Assembly (NCBI RefSeq): GCF_001894805.1
Contig: NZ_BCWX01000001.1
Span: forward strand, 744,001 to 808,000
From: Rhodococcus globerulus NBRC 14531
GTDB lineage: Bacteria; Actinomycetota; Actinomycetes; Mycobacteriales; Mycobacteriaceae
Reading direction: 5' to 3'
DNA length: 64,000 bases
Positions 62,643-64,000 of this stretch are shown here, in pieces; positions within the stretch are counted from its first letter, which is position 1; each line of letters starts with the position of its first letter. Both the position numbers and the translations under genes were made by a program. The notes under the pieces are model-generated. The model saw only the letters and a list, made by a program, of their open reading frames with translations, was not told the DNA's origin and made no database searches.

Positions 62643-64000
62643 GTGTTTTGCTTGTCGGGGTTTCGCATAGAACTGCGCCCGTGCCGGTTCTCGAGCGAGT
62701 GGCGGTGACCGACACCGACCGTCCGAAGTTGATCGACAAGCTTCTGGCGTCGTCGCACATCACCGAGGCGATGATCGTCTCCACCTGTAACCGGGTAGAG
62801 GTATATGCAGTCGTGGACGCATTCCACGGCGCTCTCACCGAGGTCGGCGAGATCCTCTCCGACCATTCCGGTCTGGACCTGACGGCCCTGCATGCCCACG
62901 CCTACGTGCGGTACAGCGAAGCTGCCGTCGAGCATCTCTTTGCCGTCGCGAGCGGACTCGACTCGATGGTGATCGGCGAGCAGCAGATCCTCGGCCAGAT
63001 TCGTACTGCCTACGCGTCGTCCGACGCGCAGCAGGCGGCAGGGCGGGTTGTGCACGAGCTTGCCCAGCAGGCACTGCGTGTCGGCAAGCGGGTGCACTCC
63101 GAAACCGGAATAGATTCTGCCGGAGCATCAGTGGTGTCGGTGGCGCTCGACCGCGCTGCCGGAATCCTCGGTGACGGTGGATTGGTCGGGCGCACCGCAG
63201 TGGTTGTCGGCGCAGGTGCGATGGGCGGACTGTCGGTCGCGCACCTGACCCGCGCCGGAATCGATCGCATCATTGTGGTCAACCGCACCCGCGAGCGTGC
63301 CGAGCACTTGGCGGACACCGCTCGTTCCAACGGCGTCATCGCCGAAGCTGTTGATTTCGAGCAGCTTTCAGCGGTCATGGCGCAGGCGGACGTGTTGGTG
63401 ACCTGTACCGGCGCGGTCGGAGCAGTAGTCACATTGGCCGACGCGCACCGCGCGCTCGCCGAACCCGATCGCAACCCGAACAAGCATCTTGTCATCTGCG
63501 ACCTCGGTCTGCCCCGCGACATCGACCCTGCAGTATCGGGTCTGCCCGGCGTCACGGTCCTGGACATGGAAGCGCTGCAACGAGATCCGGCTGCCGGGGC
63601 CGCGGCATCCGACGCCGACGCTGCCCGCGCCATCGTTGCCGGTGAGTTGGCGATGTACCTGGCCGGTCAACGACTCGCCGAGGTCACACCCACGGTAACG
63701 GCTCTGCGGCAGCGCGCCGCAGATGTCGTCGAATCCGAACTGATGCGCCTCGATTCGCGGTTGCCCGATCTCGACGATCCGCAACGCGACGAAGTAGCAC
63801 GCACCGTACGACGCGTCGTGGACAAACTGCTTCACGCACCTACCGTGCGCGTCAAGCAACTGGCGTCGGCGCCTGGCGGAGATTCATACGCGGCCGCGCT
63901 GCGTGAACTATTCGAACTCAGCCCGGCATTGCCCGCGGCAGTGGCCGCACCCACCGATCGGGTGGACGGCGATCGCGGTGGAAGGGACAAGCAGGTATGA
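62639..64000 (+). CDS. hemA: Glutamyl-tRNA reductase
   Basis: A 453-residue enzyme for the first committed step of C5 heme synthesis, reducing glutamyl-tRNA to glutamate-1-semialdehyde. Catalytic Cys50 is in [11 protein letters not shown]. The N-terminal GVSHRTAPV, the [10 protein letters not shown] block, the NADPH-binding [15 protein letters not shown] and the C-terminal dimerisation helices are all present. GTG 62639 overlaps the rex stop. The gene ends with the window (stop 63998-64000), so it is complete. Rex control ties heme supply to redox state. Confidence 0.97.
   Translation: MSVLLVGVSHRTAPVPVLERVAVTDTDRPKLIDKLLASSHITEAMIVSTCNRVEVYAVVDAFHGALTEVGEILSDHSGLDLTALHAHAYVRYSEAAVEHLFAVASGLDSMVIGEQQILGQIRTAYASSDAQQAAGRVVHELAQQALRVGKRVHSETGIDSAGASVVSVALDRAAGILGDGGLVGRTAVVVGAGAMGGLSVAHLTRAGIDRIIVVNRTRERAEHLADTARSNGVIAEAVDFEQLSAVMAQADVLVTCTGAVGAVVTLADAHRALAEPDRNPNKHLVICDLGLPRDIDPAVSGLPGVTVLDMEALQRDPAAGAAASDADAARAIVAGELAMYLAGQRLAEVTPTVTALRQRAADVVESELMRLDSRLPDLDDPQRDEVARTVRRVVDKLLHAPTVRVKQLASAPGGDSYAAALRELFELSPALPAAVAAPTDRVDGDRGGRDKQV

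Overview
The window reads as chromosomal backbone of a Rhodococcus-type actinobacterium, most like the R. erythropolis/qingshengii group (genus inferred, species not proven). The evidence is high GC with NNC/NNG codon bias, frequent GTG and TTG starts, a mycothiol gene (mshA), an HBHA-like adhesin, an EspG-type chaperone, the 33-residue ribosomal protein bS22, and gene order that follows the Mycobacterium tuberculosis Rv0468 to Rv0509 interval: fadB2, XRE regulator, hbhA, DUF2516, deoC, lmeA-like, DUF2505, murB, lprQ, SDR, ROK, mshA, ybjN, gpm1, senX3-regX3, Cys-rich protein, ppx, proC, BldC-like HTH, bS22, epimerase, acyltransferase, serB-like, glutaredoxin, hemA. About 60 genes are supported. 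No tRNA, rRNA, insertion sequence or CRISPR array was seen.

Layout. 1-3.7 kb: end of a hydroxyacyl-CoA dehydrogenase gene, a MetE-like protein that lacks nearly all MetE catalytic residues, and an alcohol dehydrogenase. 3.7-8.8 kb: rsbW-sigF stress module, PPK2 kinase, TetR regulator, DUF445 protein. 8.8-14.4 kb: XRE-hbhA operon, DUF2516, AurF-like oxygenase, hydrolase, purU, deoC. 14.4-21.2 kb: a variable block breaking the mycobacterial order, with a DUF222-HNH (13E12-type) gene under a probable SOS box, an LmeA-like protein, a lone AbiEi-like protein and two tandem secreted Ig-repeat proteins. 21.3-28 kb: methyltransferase and DUF2505 genes, murB, an L,D-transpeptidase lipoprotein, and an ESX-type substrate/EspG pair joined by a 21-bp repeat array. 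27.9-38 kb: SDR and arylsulfatase, a leaderless poly-cysteine leader ORF before a ROK regulator, a LysR/SnoaL pair, a tocopherol-cyclase-like gene with a thioesterase, a PIG-L deacetylase, an MFS carrier and a hydrolase. 38-48.5 kb: mshA-ybjN, acyl-CoA ligase, gpmA, senX3-regX3, ppx and neighbours. 48.5-54.5 kb: a glycerolipid operon (WS/DGAT, plsB, HAD-plsC) with a TetR gene. 54.6-64 kb: MerR, thioesterase, proC, HTH, bS22, epimerase-acyltransferase, HAD phosphatase, glutaredoxin, rex-hemA.

Themes. Envelope and lipid work is spread throughout (murB, L,D-transpeptidase, LmeA-like, plsB/plsC/DGAT, HBHA, Ig-repeat proteins, EspG pair). Regulation covers general stress (SigF), phosphate (SenX3-RegX3, PPK2, Ppx), redox (Rex with its own operator) and, by inference, sulfur supply (poly-Cys leader, ROK, arylsulfatase). 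The points most worth following are the catalytically stripped MetE paralogue, the cysteine-leader/ROK/sulfatase cluster and the repeat array spanning the stop/start junction of the ESX-like pair.
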